Positions 42,047-50,680 of a stretch of DNA of 64,000 nucleotides are shown here, in pieces. Position numbers and translations under genes: made by a program. Positions within the stretch are counted from its first letter, which is position 1; each line of letters begins with the position of its first letter. The DNA is from Forficula auricularia. Taxonomy: Eukaryota > Arthropoda > Insecta > Dermaptera > Forficulidae. Under the pieces are notes generated by a model. That model was not told where the DNA came from. It worked only from the letters and a program-made list of their open reading frames with translations, and made no database searches. Location: positions 69,879,335-69,943,334 of the forward strand of contig JALMQS010000099.1 in the NCBI GenBank assembly GCA_024734495.1, in the 5' to 3' direction.

Positions 42047-42304
42047 ATTATGAAGTACATACCTATATTAGTTGAACGAAAAGCATATTTGTTTATTTTC
42101 CATATCAATAATAATTCCATTGTTGTTGCCATGGCAACCTAATTAGAATCAATCAATTAATTACTTAATATATCAATTCATTTCCTATTAAATGAGATGA
42201 AAATCTTTCCTTGTTCCAGTTATATTATCTAAAATTTTACTTTTTTGTATATCTTCCTTATGAATAAATAATAATCTATTATTATTATTTATATTTATAC
42301 ATTA
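42047..42304 (+). repeat. Tandem duplication unit 1 with X-box
   Basis: The unit starts AAATAAATTATGAAGTACAT and recurs from 42305. Internal blocks: TTGTTTATTTTCCATATCAA, a perfect palindromic X-box GTTGCCATGGCAAC (42125-42138) followed by CTAATTAGAATCAATCAATT, and GAAAATCTTTCCTTGTTCCA. Unit 2 is split by two insertions. Confidence 0.8.
42125..42138. promoter_or_regulatory. RFX-type X-box motif, unit 1
   Basis: GTTGCCATGGCAAC is a perfect match to the RFX family X-box consensus (GTNRCC-N-RGYAAC). The duplicated unit keeps a diverged version at 43285. Confidence 0.45.
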
Positions 42305-42335
42305 TAAATAAATTATGAAATACATACCTACCTAT

Positions 42336-43223
42336 AGAGGTAAGGGTGGCAATATCAGCCATGTAGGTATTATGAGCCCCCAACATATCTGGTCATACAG
42401 AGCACACAATCTAGAGGGATTTGTTGCAAATACTAAATTTTCTTCCTCTTTTTCCTGCTATAGCGCTCTTGTTCAGTTGGGGATGATAGTTGATGGCTGA
42501 ACCAAGTTTTTGTGTTTCACTCCTGGTGAAAAATTTGAAAGGTGGGTATTTAGCCTTTAATTACTGTAACTATTCGGTTATATTTACTATAATGGCTAAG
42601 GAATCTGATACAATAGGTTTTAAACGTCGATTTTATGTCGGTGGTTTGTAATTTAGACAATAACAAAGAAGGGTTGGGGTTTGAGTAAATCCAATATGGA
42701 TGTTTGTAATTTGAGCCCCCTTTTGGTATATGAGCCTCAATTTTTAAGAGACTTTTTTGTTTTAGATGCCACGAAAGATGCTAGGCCCAAAACCAAAAAA
42801 ACTGGAATACTGATAATATGGTTATAGAAATAAAGGCAGTTAGGAACAAAAAAAATGGGCCTGAAAAAGGTGTATGCGATTATTGCAGAGACTAAATCAT
42901 TTTTGTTTGTTTTCCTACTTATATACACTATTAAGGTTTTGTAATTCATAAAATACAATGTTCATATGAATATACGTTTGACTAATGTTTTCTAACCATG
43001 TCTTCCATCCATTTACCCAAGGGGCTTATTATACCAGCACTCAGGACATTTTTTCTACAATATGACATTTTGGAATTTTTATTTATTTTTGACTTTCTGT
43101 TCATTTAATCAAGTCAATATTTCAAATGTTGTAGTTAAAGTTTACATGAATAAATTAATTAAAATCATTCAAATTATTATTTTTTTAATAAAAATGTAAA
43201 TGGGGGCTCATATTACCACTCTA
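42336..43223 (+). mobile_element. pogo/Tc1-mariner-type element with TA duplication
   Basis: Inserted in unit 2 with TA on both sides (42334-42335, 43224-43225). The ends are TAGAGGTAAGGGTGG and CCACTCTA. Inner inverted repeats include TATTATGAGCCCCC and GGGGGCTCATATTACCACT. Extra copies of the motif TTTGAGCCCCC and ATGAGCCTCAA near 42707-42740 look like subterminal repeats. It carries a fragment of a pogo-like transposase. 888 bp, so an internal deletion derivative. Confidence 0.7.
42766..42895 (+). pseudogene. pogo/Tigger-like transposase N-terminus (psq-type HTH fragment)
   Basis: ATG at 42766 gives MPRKMLGPKPKK. After a one-base frame shift it continues NWNTDNMVIEIKAVRNKK and CDYCRD to a stop at 42893-42895. 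A basic MPR(K) start followed by W..D.M..AI.AVR..K.G is the pattern of the psq-type helix-turn-helix at the N-terminus of pogo/Tigger transposases. The TTTTTTGTTTTAG just upstream of the ATG looks like a splice acceptor. The rest of the HTH, CENP-B and DDE domains are missing. Confidence 0.5.
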
Positions 43224-43284
43224 TAGTTAGAACGAAGAACATGTTTGTTTATTTTTCCATATCAATAATAATAATTACATTGTT

Positions 43285-43298
43285 GTTTCCATGGTAAC
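43285..43298. promoter_or_regulatory. X-box-like motif, unit 2
   Basis: GTTTCCATGGTAAC, the diverged counterpart of the X-box at 42125. It still fits GTNNCC-N-GGNAAC. Confidence 0.35.
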
Positions 43299-43346
43299 CT
43301 AATTAAAATCAATCAATTAGTTAATATACTAGTATATCAATTAATT

Positions 43347-43458
43347 AGTTTTTAAAGAATTTGGTGTTGGTACTTGGTGAAACATTTTTTAAAATTATTA
43401 GATAAAAATACTTGGTAGGTTAATGTGAAACCTACCAAGTATTTTTATCCAATAATTT
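43347..43458. mobile_element. 112-bp foldback insertion with 12-bp target duplication
   Basis: Flanked by TATCAATTAATT on both sides (43335-43346 and 43459-43470). Unit 1 of the tandem duplication lacks the insert. The core is a near-perfect hairpin: ATTATTAGATAAAAATACTT + GGTAGGTT against its inverse around AATGTGAA. The left part TTGGTACTTGGTGAAACATT is shared with 57400-57430 (TTCTTGGTGAAACATTTT). No hammerhead box. Confidence 0.8.
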
Positions 43459-43599
43459 TATCAATTAATTTTCTATTTAATGATATGAAAATCTTATTTC
43501 CTCGTTCCAGTTACATTATTATCTAAACTTTTACTTTTTTTCTTCCATATAAATAAATGATACCTAATCTATTATTTATTTATTTCTCTTTCAATTGAA

Positions 43600-44300
43600 A
43601 ATGAAGTATGAATGGAAAAGGTAGGTAGGGTTGGAGAAAGTGATGATCTACAAGTCTATTAGCCGACGTGAATAAGGTCCAATGACAAAAGACCGAAATC
43701 CAATCTCCGTGAATACAAGTGCCAATTCCACGTCTATAAATCTTATGACATTTCTATTAGGGTGTTATGGGATCTTTAGGGGGGGCGGGGTGTCCTCAAA
43801 AACGAGGGTCACCACAAATGGCGGTCAAGCTTCGGAACCCATTCACGCAAATCAATGATACAAGTTATCGTGAAGAAATGTGCGTGTGCAAAAAAAAGGA
43901 ATCCTTTTTACGAGTGGTGGGAAAAACTCTCTGAATGAGTCCATTGATTGCGATCAATATAATGAAGATAAATCTTCTAATAGTTAACAGTGAATGAAAG
44001 AGAAATTTCGTTGAGTGGTTGATTTATTAATATGTTGACAGCTATTGGTAAAATTAACCCAAAGTTTGTATACTACCTGGCTGAGTTTAGAAATTAAATG
44101 ACCTCTAAAGATATTGATTTATTTATAGGACTATATCATTCAAGTGAAAATTTGAGCTAAATAATAAGACTTTGAATTTCTATAAAAAACTATAGAAAGA
44201 TTTTGTGTGGGAATCTTCAGACATTAATTCTTACATTTATTACTTTTAATACTTTTACACTTACCTCTTTATTTATTCCTTTTACATTCCCATGTGGAAA
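43600..44300. other. Non-repetitive island
   Basis: Complex sequence at 43620-43960 (TATTAGCCGACGTGAATAAG, GTGCCAATTCCACGTCTATA, GAACCCATTCACGCAAATCA), then AT-rich sequence. No coding frame supported. Candidate host single-copy DNA. Confidence 0.35.
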
Positions 44301-44319
44301 TTTTGTAACGGTCGGAGAT

Positions 44320-45290
44320 CATTCCGGCCATCATCCAATAGCAGATTGATATCCGAAAGCAGTGTCAAAATGATCAGATCATGCCGACATCATGTTCGTC
44401 GGAGACAATAATCGGTTATCGAATAGACACTGTTTACCAGTATCGTTCTGACAAAAATTTCTGATGTCAAACTGATTCTGTTTTCAAGTATCGTTAGGAC
44501 AACAAAATGATCAGATCATGCCGACATCAAATTCTATGTTCTCCCGAGATACTAATCGGTTATCGACTGTTTACCAGTATCGTTCTGACACAAATTTCTG
44601 ATTTCAAACTGATGCTGTTTTCAAGTATCGTTAGGACAACAAAATGATCAGATCATGCCGACATCAGATTCTATGTTCGTCGGAGACAATAATCGGTTAT
44701 CGAATAGACACTGTTTACCAGTATCGTTCTGACACAATTTTCTGATTTCAAACTGATCCTGTTTTCAAGTATCGTTAGGACAACAAAATGATCAGATCAT
44801 GCCGACATCAGATTCTATGTTCGCCCGAGACACTAATCGGTTATCGAATAGACACTGTTTACCAGTATCGTTCTGACACAAATTTCTGATTTCAAACTGA
44901 TTCTGTTTTCAAGTATCGTTAGGACAACAAAATGATCAGATCATGCCGACATCAGATTCTATGTTCGTCGGAGACAATAATCGGTTATCGAATAGACACT
45001 GTTTACCAGTATCGTTCTGACACAATTTTCTGATTTCAAACTGATCCTGTTTTCAAATCTCGTTACGTCATATTCTTATTATATCAGACCAGCACTATTT
45101 CCCAGTATCGTTTTGTCACACTTATCTGACGTCAAACCGATAAAATTTTTCTGTATCGTTCTGATGCTATATGATGTTAAATTGACCCTGCTTTTCGATA
45201 TCGTTCCGAGACAATTTCCCGATGTCGATCCAATAAGTATCTGATACCGGACCTATAATGATTTTCGGTATCAGTCCAACACTTTCCTAA
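44320..45290 (+). repeat. 137/144-bp satellite with ~48-bp submodules
   Basis: TGATCAGATCATGCCGACAT recurs at 44371, 44508, 44645, 44789 and 44933 (spacing 137, 137, 144, 144). Each unit contains three related modules around CAGTATCGTTCTGACAC, CAAGTATCGTTAGGACAAC and the GATCATGCCGACATC part. After 45060 the modules continue in diverged form (CAGTATCGTTTTGTCACACT, CTGTATCGTTCTGATGCT). No relation to the 119-bp satellite. Non-coding. Confidence 0.9.
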
Positions 45291-45394
45291 TATTAATCTT
45301 TTTTTATTATTATAAGAGAAATGAGGTTAATAAATGAATAAATAGTAAATAAAGAAATAAGGTGTTAAATATAATAAATTTATGGATAGTATTT

Positions 45395-45490
45395 CTTCTA
45401 CCCAGGGCAGTAGTGGCGGTTATACGCCGGTATACGCCTGCGTATACCCTGTGGTTTGATCTGAGCAAATAGCGTATACCCTCTGATAGT
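45395..45490 (+). repeat. hAT-like terminal fragment (CAGGGCAGTAGTGGCGG)
   Basis: CAGGGCAGTAGTGGCGGTTA then TACGCCGGTATACGCCTGCG and GCGTATACCCT: a hAT-like start with palindromic subterminal words. The opposite end is not visible before the next insertion at 45532. Confidence 0.4.
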
Positions 45491-45531
45491 TGAAAATTTA
45501 AAAAATTTTAGATAGTAACTTTTTGGATAAT

Positions 45532-45841
45532 TATTTTGATTATTTATGTCCATCGATTAAATTAATAAGTTTTTGTAGGGAAATAAGGACAATAGCTTAT
45601 GCAATTATTTGTTATTTTATGCCAACGTTTCGTCAACTTTGTTGACTTCCTCAGGAGCTCAAACAAATCAACTTCTTTGCATATTTGTCATTTTATAAAT
45701 ATTCATTCTTAGCAAACACATATAGGCCAGTCATTGAACAGATTGAAAATATTTCCTATTTAAAAGTTGACGAAACGTTGGCATAAAATAACAAATAATT
45801 GCATAAGCTATTGTCCTTATTTCCCTACAAAAACTTATTAA
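45532..45841. mobile_element. 310-bp foldback insertion with hammerhead-like core and 12-bp duplication
   Basis: TTTTTGGATAAT flanks both sides exactly (45520-45531 and 45842-45853). Arms of about 75-80 bp are perfect complements (TAAGTTTTTGTAGGGAAATA ... CAACGTTTCGTCAACTTT). The left end has an unpaired tail, ATTATTTATGTCCATCGATT, that resembles the tail of the 49428 insertion (ATTATTCGTGTCCATGATTA). The hammerhead-like core is on the minus strand at the inner end of the left arm; the right arm is truncated within its stem II. Confidence 0.85.
45618..45654 (-). ncRNA. Hammerhead-ribozyme-like core
   Basis: Minus strand: CTGAGGA (45654-45648), stem II GTCAAC/GTTGAC with an AAA loop, then GAAAC (45631-45627) and GTTGGCATAAA. 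Boxes and stem II fit a hammerhead. The tail GUUGGCAUA resembles GUAUGGCAUA after the core at 50142. A GUH site is not evident. Confidence 0.55.
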
Positions 45842-45844
45842 TTT

Positions 45845-46300
45845 TTGGATAATCAAATAAATTCGTCCCTGTCTCGAATATGGCTCTCATCTGTGGAGGG
45901 GTGCCTCCAAGCATTCTCACTGGATGCAATCCAGAAGAGAGCAATAAAACTAATAGGAGGCCCGGCTCTAACTAACTCACTCGACTCCCTGGCTCACCGA
46001 AGAACCGCTTCTGCCCTTTCTCTTTACTACAGATACTATCACGGTGTCTGTTCAGTCGAGCTGAAATCAATTATCCCCCCTAATGCCCTCTTTACGAGAA
46101 ACACGCGGTTTTCGAACGCTCAGCACCCCTTCGCTGTCAAATTGGATAAAAGTCGAACAAGCGCTTTCGCCAACTCTTTTATCCCTATGACCTCCAGGGA
46201 CTGGAACTCGCTCCCTGCCACCATCTTTCCCGCGACTTATAACCTTCAGCTATTTAAGACCCGTATCCACAGATACCTTCGACCCCCGCCCAGCTCATAA
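45845..46300 (+). pseudogene. LINE reverse transcriptase C-terminal part
   Basis: An open 151-codon frame with LDAIQKRAIKLIGG, LAHRRTASALSLYYRYYHG, HPFAVKLDKSRTSAFA and TSRDWNSLPATIFP, then a YNLQLFKTRIHRYLR end. LD.(I/V)Q.RA..LIG followed by LAHRR...L...YRY(Y)HG and a DWNSLP...HRYL tail is the well-known C-terminal region of arthropod non-LTR ORF2 proteins. The RT catalytic domain and endonuclease are missing: the element is 5'-truncated, or cut at the foldback insertion just upstream. The annotated ATG is incidental; homology begins near 45870. About 90 bp of 3' UTR and a poly-A run follow to 46393. Confidence 0.85.
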
Positions 46301-46400
46301 AGTTCTTTCTTCTTCTTTTCACTATGGAGGGACCAACTCAGGCCTTTAGGGGCTGCACCGTTTTGGTGTAACTCCTTCTCTGATCATTTTCAGAAAAAAA
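46301..46400 (+). mobile_element. LINE 3' UTR and poly-A
   Basis: Runs from TAAAGTTCTTTCTTCTTCTT through GCCTTTAGGGGCTGCACC and ends CAGAAAAAAAAAA. The complementary motif GGCC(T)...GGTGTATCTCC occurs at the reversed tails at 32620-32690 and 16530-16600, indicating a shared 3' end family. Confidence 0.7.
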
Positions 46401-46475
46401 AAATTAGAAGTTAAAATATTAAGTTCAAAAATGGGATTTTGTAAAAAAAAGAAATTTTATTTATGTTTTGCTTAA

Positions 46476-47272
46476 TCTACTCTTATTAAACGAGCAAAAA
46501 TTGTATATTTATTTGTTTGTATATATATTTGTATCTTTGTTCTATTTTGAAAACGGCTTTACCGATTTTGATGAAATTCAGAGGTTAAGGGGTTTTTTTG
46601 GGTGACAATTCGATCAGTCACGGTCTCATCTTCGACAAAATTGTTTTTGATGGGTTTTTTCGTAATCAAATTAATCTTTCTCAGGTAGACAAATCCCATT
46701 CTTAGGGTTTTAAAAAAGGTTACACTTTTCCTTTTGTACCCAGGCAGACAATGGGTTGCCTTAATTCATTGTTCTATAAGGCCTTGAAGAAGTATTGTGA
46801 TTGTGGATTTTAACATATTTTGTTCTCCCTAAACGTTAGAAATATTAATAAACGTTTTATAATTGATTTTATAAAGAACTTTATTTATTTAATAGAATAA
46901 AAAATAATCAAGAATTTATTTAAAAATATATTTCGCATAAGCAGGTCTCAATTTTCTGAAAAAACAATACATTTTGATAGGTTTTATTTATTAATTGGAT
47001 GAATAAAAATGAATCATATGGTTGAATCAAAACAGGTGCAGAAGGTGGGGCGCAGTGGTGGGGAATCCGGGGGTGGGGTCGAGGTGGAGGATGGAGGTGT
47101 GGAGGGGGCTACATTGTGCGAATATTATATATTTTTGTATTTTTTTAATTTGAAAGCGACTCTCAAATAAAAATCGACCTTGTTATCAGAATTTTAAATT
47201 AAAAATAATATTAAAATAAAGCTTTTAACTGAAGGAAGAAGTTACAGAGCATCGCTCGGTGCCTCCAGGTAC
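46476..47272 (+). mobile_element. Helitron-like element, family H1 (797 bp, most complete)
   Basis: Starts A|TCTACTCTTATTAAACGAGC and ends GCATCGCTCGGTGCCTCCAG and GTAC|T. Its interior matches 28966-29767 in reverse throughout (GATGGGTTTTTTCGTAATCA, AATCCCATTCTTAGGGTTTT, GTATTGTGATTGTGGATTTT). The 3' hairpin pairs GAGC with GCTC around ATC (extended by flanking bases). No protein coding; it must depend on an autonomous Helitron elsewhere. Confidence 0.82.
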
Positions 47273-47549
47273 TGATTGCTTATGATTACAATTGTTGTTG
47301 TTGTTGTAGATTAGCTGAGGAAGCAGAAAAATATACTGCGAAAAGTAGCAACATTTTGAAAAGTTAACTTCTAATTTTATTTCAAGTACTTACCTAATAA
47401 TCAGCCGTAAAGAAAAATATTCAACAACAGCAATTTATTCACATAAATATTTAAAATGGTTTCAATTTGATTTCAAAATGATAGATTTTTAAAAAATACC
47501 CGACTAAAACGTTTTATATTATTATTTTATTATTATATATAGTGTATAC

Positions 47550-48421
47550 TAGAGATGAAACGGATATTCGGTAACTATCCGGTAACCGGCCTATCCGGCT
47601 CAAATTTTAAATCCGGCCGAATACCGGATAAGAAACGAGTATCCGGCCGGATACCGGATTTCAAATAAATACAGCATAAAGATTGAAGGCACTTTATTTA
47701 ACAGAGACTCATGAATTTTTAATAACAAAACAAAATAATTAATACTCAAACTGCACTAAGGGAAAATTATGATGAATAAATACCGTTAACAAAACTATGT
47801 TACCTACTAACTTGACATGAGTTTTCATAAAAATATATTTTGTCTTATACAAAAGTGGTATAAAGATAAGTGCAAAAGCAGAAATAAACAACATTTAATA
47901 ATTCGTTCCATCGGTGATAAAGTCCATCAAATAATTAAACAAATAAAAAGAGAAACTAGTTTTGTTTGGTACATACCTGCCTTTTTTCCTTCCCCACCAC
48001 GAGAAATTTTAACAGTACATAACGAACAAATAGCAATCTTTTGATTGTCACTTTTTTTATCAAAATATTTCCATAAAGGTGATCTTTTTTTTATCGAAGA
48101 CATTTTTCTTCGGTACCTTACTTTAAATTTATAGAAAAAAATACTAATAAAATTACCACAAACTCAAACAACAAGAACACGTTTTTTCATAACCTCTTAT
48201 GATCGTATTTGCAATCAATTCAAGAAGACAATAAAGCGCTAATGTCACTCATAAACGAAAGGGCCCGAAATCACCAGAGTCCACCCGATCGCTTAGTGAA
48301 TCACTCTTACAACGAGTCGCCACTCGACTATGTTCGGCCGGATATTCGGCTATCCGGCTTCAAGGTTGGCCGAATATTCGGTATTCGGTATCCGGCACAA
48401 CATCTATCCCTTTCATCTCTG
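47550..48421 (-). mobile_element. hAT deletion derivative with TSD
   Basis: The ends are TAGAGATGAAACGGATATTC and (right, reversed) CAGAGATGAAAGGGATAG. Both ends are followed by CCGGATACCGAATA-type subterminal repeats. The flanking octamers GTGTATAC (47542-47549) and GTATATAC (48422-48429) differ at one base. CAGAGATG ends with CGGATA/TCCGG repeats are known from insect hAT elements. Only the first coding exon of the transposase survives. Confidence 0.82.
47927..48103 (-). pseudogene. hAT transposase exon 1 with BED zinc finger
   Basis: ATG at 48103 (minus strand) opens a 58-codon frame with RSPLWKYFDKK, AICSLC and VKISRGGEGKKAG. W(K)YF followed by a CxxC and an I(S)RGG turn is the first half of a BED zinc finger, the N-terminal DNA-binding domain of many hAT transposases. 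After GGEGKKA the DNA reads CAG|GTATGT, a good splice donor, so the coding part probably ends there. The His pair and the catalytic RNase H-like domain are absent. Confidence 0.65.
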
Positions 48422-48429
48422 GTATATAC

Positions 48430-48905
48430 CCATTGGCGAAGTTGAAGGGGGCAAGAGGAGCAGTTTCTCCACTACAAAATTCATTGTCCTCCAAGAAATC
48501 GAAACTCCATTATTATGAGTGATCATTTATATCTATATTTCTCATTAAATTATTTCGTTACTTTCAAAATTTGTCAATTCTACTAAAAAGTTAGCTTTTC
48601 AGCTGGCCGGCTGCACCCTCTAGGAAAACTCCCTGACTACGGCAATGAATGGCTCTGTCTGTATATCTTAGATGTGAACTCTTACCTTCCCTACACCCAT
48701 CCAACCACCCCTCCTGGAATCATGACTTATATAGCGCAAAGTCCCCTCCAACTGCCAGCGGAATGAACCGAGTCATTACGGAGATGACCAGTTCGAGGGG
48801 GGGGGGGAGAGAGAAGTTCCTCTCCGCCCGTCCGCCAAGCGTATACCTTCTGCTGATTTCACGACTACCAGTAGAGTAGATAACTAAAGCCTAGAGTACT
48901 CGTTT
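48430..48905. other. Non-repetitive island
   Basis: Complex sequence, with CCCCTCCAACTGCCAGCGGA and ACCGAGTCATTACGGAGATG and a G-run near 48800. The frame 48649-48879 has no recognised domain. Candidate host sequence. Confidence 0.3.
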
Positions 48906-49523
48906 TTAACATTTATTTGTTACTTTACCGTACAGGGTATGGTCAAGTATTGTATATTAAAGCATATTTTTGTAAGACCACATTATTTTTTTTATTTTCT
49001 AGTGGTTATTCCTGTTCTTTTCAACAATAAATTAAAAACTATGAAGAAATTCGTTTTATTGAATACACATACTATTAAGTACCTAAAAAATAGTAGATGT
49101 CCACTTTTGAGAAAATAAATAAATAAATTGGCACGTTCTGATCCTCTTGACTTTATCATACACCCTGGACCCTCTCTCATATTTAATATTTAATAAAATT
49201 ATTTATAATCATATAAGGGTGGGGGGTTAGTTTTTGAATTTTTAGATTACTGGGAGCCCACTGATTATATATACAAAATTTGGTTGAGTTTGCTAAAATA
49301 GGCTAGATTTTTATTTTTTAACCACTCCCCCCTTAGTTCTGGGTCGATATGCACCAAAATATAATCAGCTCTTAATCTCAATGCACCAAAACTACATGTG
49401 AAATTTGGCTTTGATATTCACACTAGTATTTCATTATTCGTGTCCATGATTAATAATTAAAGGAATCGTAGGGAGTTGGACAAGACTTTAAATTAAATTA
49501 AATACAAGTTTTGATTAAATATG

Positions 49524-49558
49524 CCATACGTTTCGTTGCTGTTTTGAAACTTCTTCAG
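49524..49558 (-). ncRNA. Hammerhead-like core, left arm (weakened stem)
   Basis: Minus strand: CTGAAGA, then GTTTC ... GCAAC where only three pairs of stem II remain, then GAAAC (49534-49530) and GTATGGCATA. The right arm preserves the intact stem, so this arm has mutated. Confidence 0.45.
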
Positions 49559-50141
49559 TGGCTCATTTATTAAACTTATTTGTCAGGATTTTTTACTACG
49601 AGAAAAAACATTTCAAACAGTATTCTTTTTCTATCACAATTCATTCAATTCATCAAATAACATAAAATATAAACCTTTTAAACAAAGTAATTGTTTTCTG
49701 TCAAAAAACTAAAAGAATCAACAGTGAAAACAAAGATTTAAGTATCTTTTTGGGTGTCTTTTTTTGAAAAAAGATGGAAATTATTTCAAAAATCAACCCA
49801 GTATATAATATTATTAAATGAATTTAACTTTAAAGGACATCATAGATATTAGTTGAAATATTTGTCCTTTAAAATTAAATTCATTTAATAATATTATATA
49901 CTGGGTTGATTTTTGAAATAATTTCCATCTTTTTTCAAAAAAGACACCCAAAAAGATACTTAAATCTTTGTTTTCACTGTTGGTTCTTTTAGTTTTTTGA
50001 CAGAAAACAATTACTTTGTTTAAAAGGTTTATATTTTATGTTATTTGATGAATTGAATGAATTGTGATAGAAAAAGAATACTGTTTGAAATGTTTTTTCT
50101 CGTAGTAAAAATCCTAACAAATAAGTTTAATAAATGAGCCA

Positions 50142-50180
50142 CTGAAGAAGTTGCAAATCAGCAACGAAACGTATGGCATA
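50142..50180 (+). ncRNA. Hammerhead-ribozyme-like core, right arm
   Basis: CTGAAGA (50142-50148), stem II GTTGC/GCAAC with a 6-base loop, then GAAAC (50166-50170) and GTATGGCATA. Both invariant boxes and a 5-bp stem II are intact. The stem III / cleavage-site side is not obvious, as in the 45618 core. Confidence 0.55.
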
Positions 50181-50456
50181 TTTAATCAAAACTTGTATTT
50201 AATTTAATTTAAAGTCTTGTCCAACTCCCTACGATTCCTTTAATTGATTCACACTAGTTTTTGAGCTAGCTCGTTCAAAAAAAATTTGGTAACGCGCGCA
50301 CGTACTAACAGGCATTTTGACAAAACGCCCAATATTTTTAATCAAAATAATTTCAGCCGTTTTTGAGATATTTCGAAAAAATGATCAAAAAAAAAACAAC
50401 AACACTTTTTTCATTCACGATTACAATACTTGACCCTACCCTGTATGGTAGAGTAA

Positions 50457-50680
50457 AAATTTTGAATTTTGAATGACAACTAAATTGAAAATTGTACGGG
50501 TTCCTACCGTCGCAACATGAGAATAATAAAGTGGCTTTGAATTTGATTATATGATTTATTTGACATTATCACTAATGATCAATAATGGAATTTGACCATC
50601 AGTGTGTCAAGTTTCAGCCCTCTAGCTTAAACCATCGCCCAACCGCTTCTAATTCTTTTCCTTTAAAAGGAAAAAAAGCA
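50457..50680. other. Short non-coding spacer
   Basis: No gene or repeat recognised between the T element and the next inverted-repeat element. Confidence 0.4.

Larger units (their letters stand above)
42305..43590 (+). repeat. Tandem duplication unit 2, interrupted twice
   Basis: Matches unit 1 (ATTATGAAATACATACCTA, then GAACGAAGAACATGTTTGTT, AATCAATCAATTAGTTAATA, ATGATATGAAAATCTTATTT). It is interrupted by the pogo-like element (42336-43223) and by a 112-bp foldback (43347-43458). Because unit 1 lacks both, the insertions are younger than the duplication. Confidence 0.75.
49428..50246. mobile_element. 819-bp foldback insertion with hammerhead-like cores and 12-bp duplication
   Basis: Inserted in a T element with an exact 12-bp duplication, ATTCACACTAGT (49416-49427 and 50247-50258). 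Arms of ~375 bp are almost perfect complements (AATTAAAGGAATCGTAGGGA ... and its inverse) around a short centre near 49830-49868. The centre also pairs partly (AAAGGACA ... TGTCCTTT). The left tail ATTTCATTATTCGTGTCCAT resembles that of 45532-45841. Each arm carries one hammerhead-like core pointing outward. No protein coding. Confidence 0.9.
48906..50456 (-). mobile_element. Family T element(s) split by a foldback insertion
   Basis: A T end (TTACTTTACCGTACAGGGTA) lies at 48921. A second T copy runs from TTGACTTTATCATACACCCT (49150) through its minisatellite to GACCCTACCCTGTATGGTAG (50455). The latter is interrupted at 49428-50246, inside the sequence GATATTCACACTAGTTTTTG. Confidence 0.7.
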
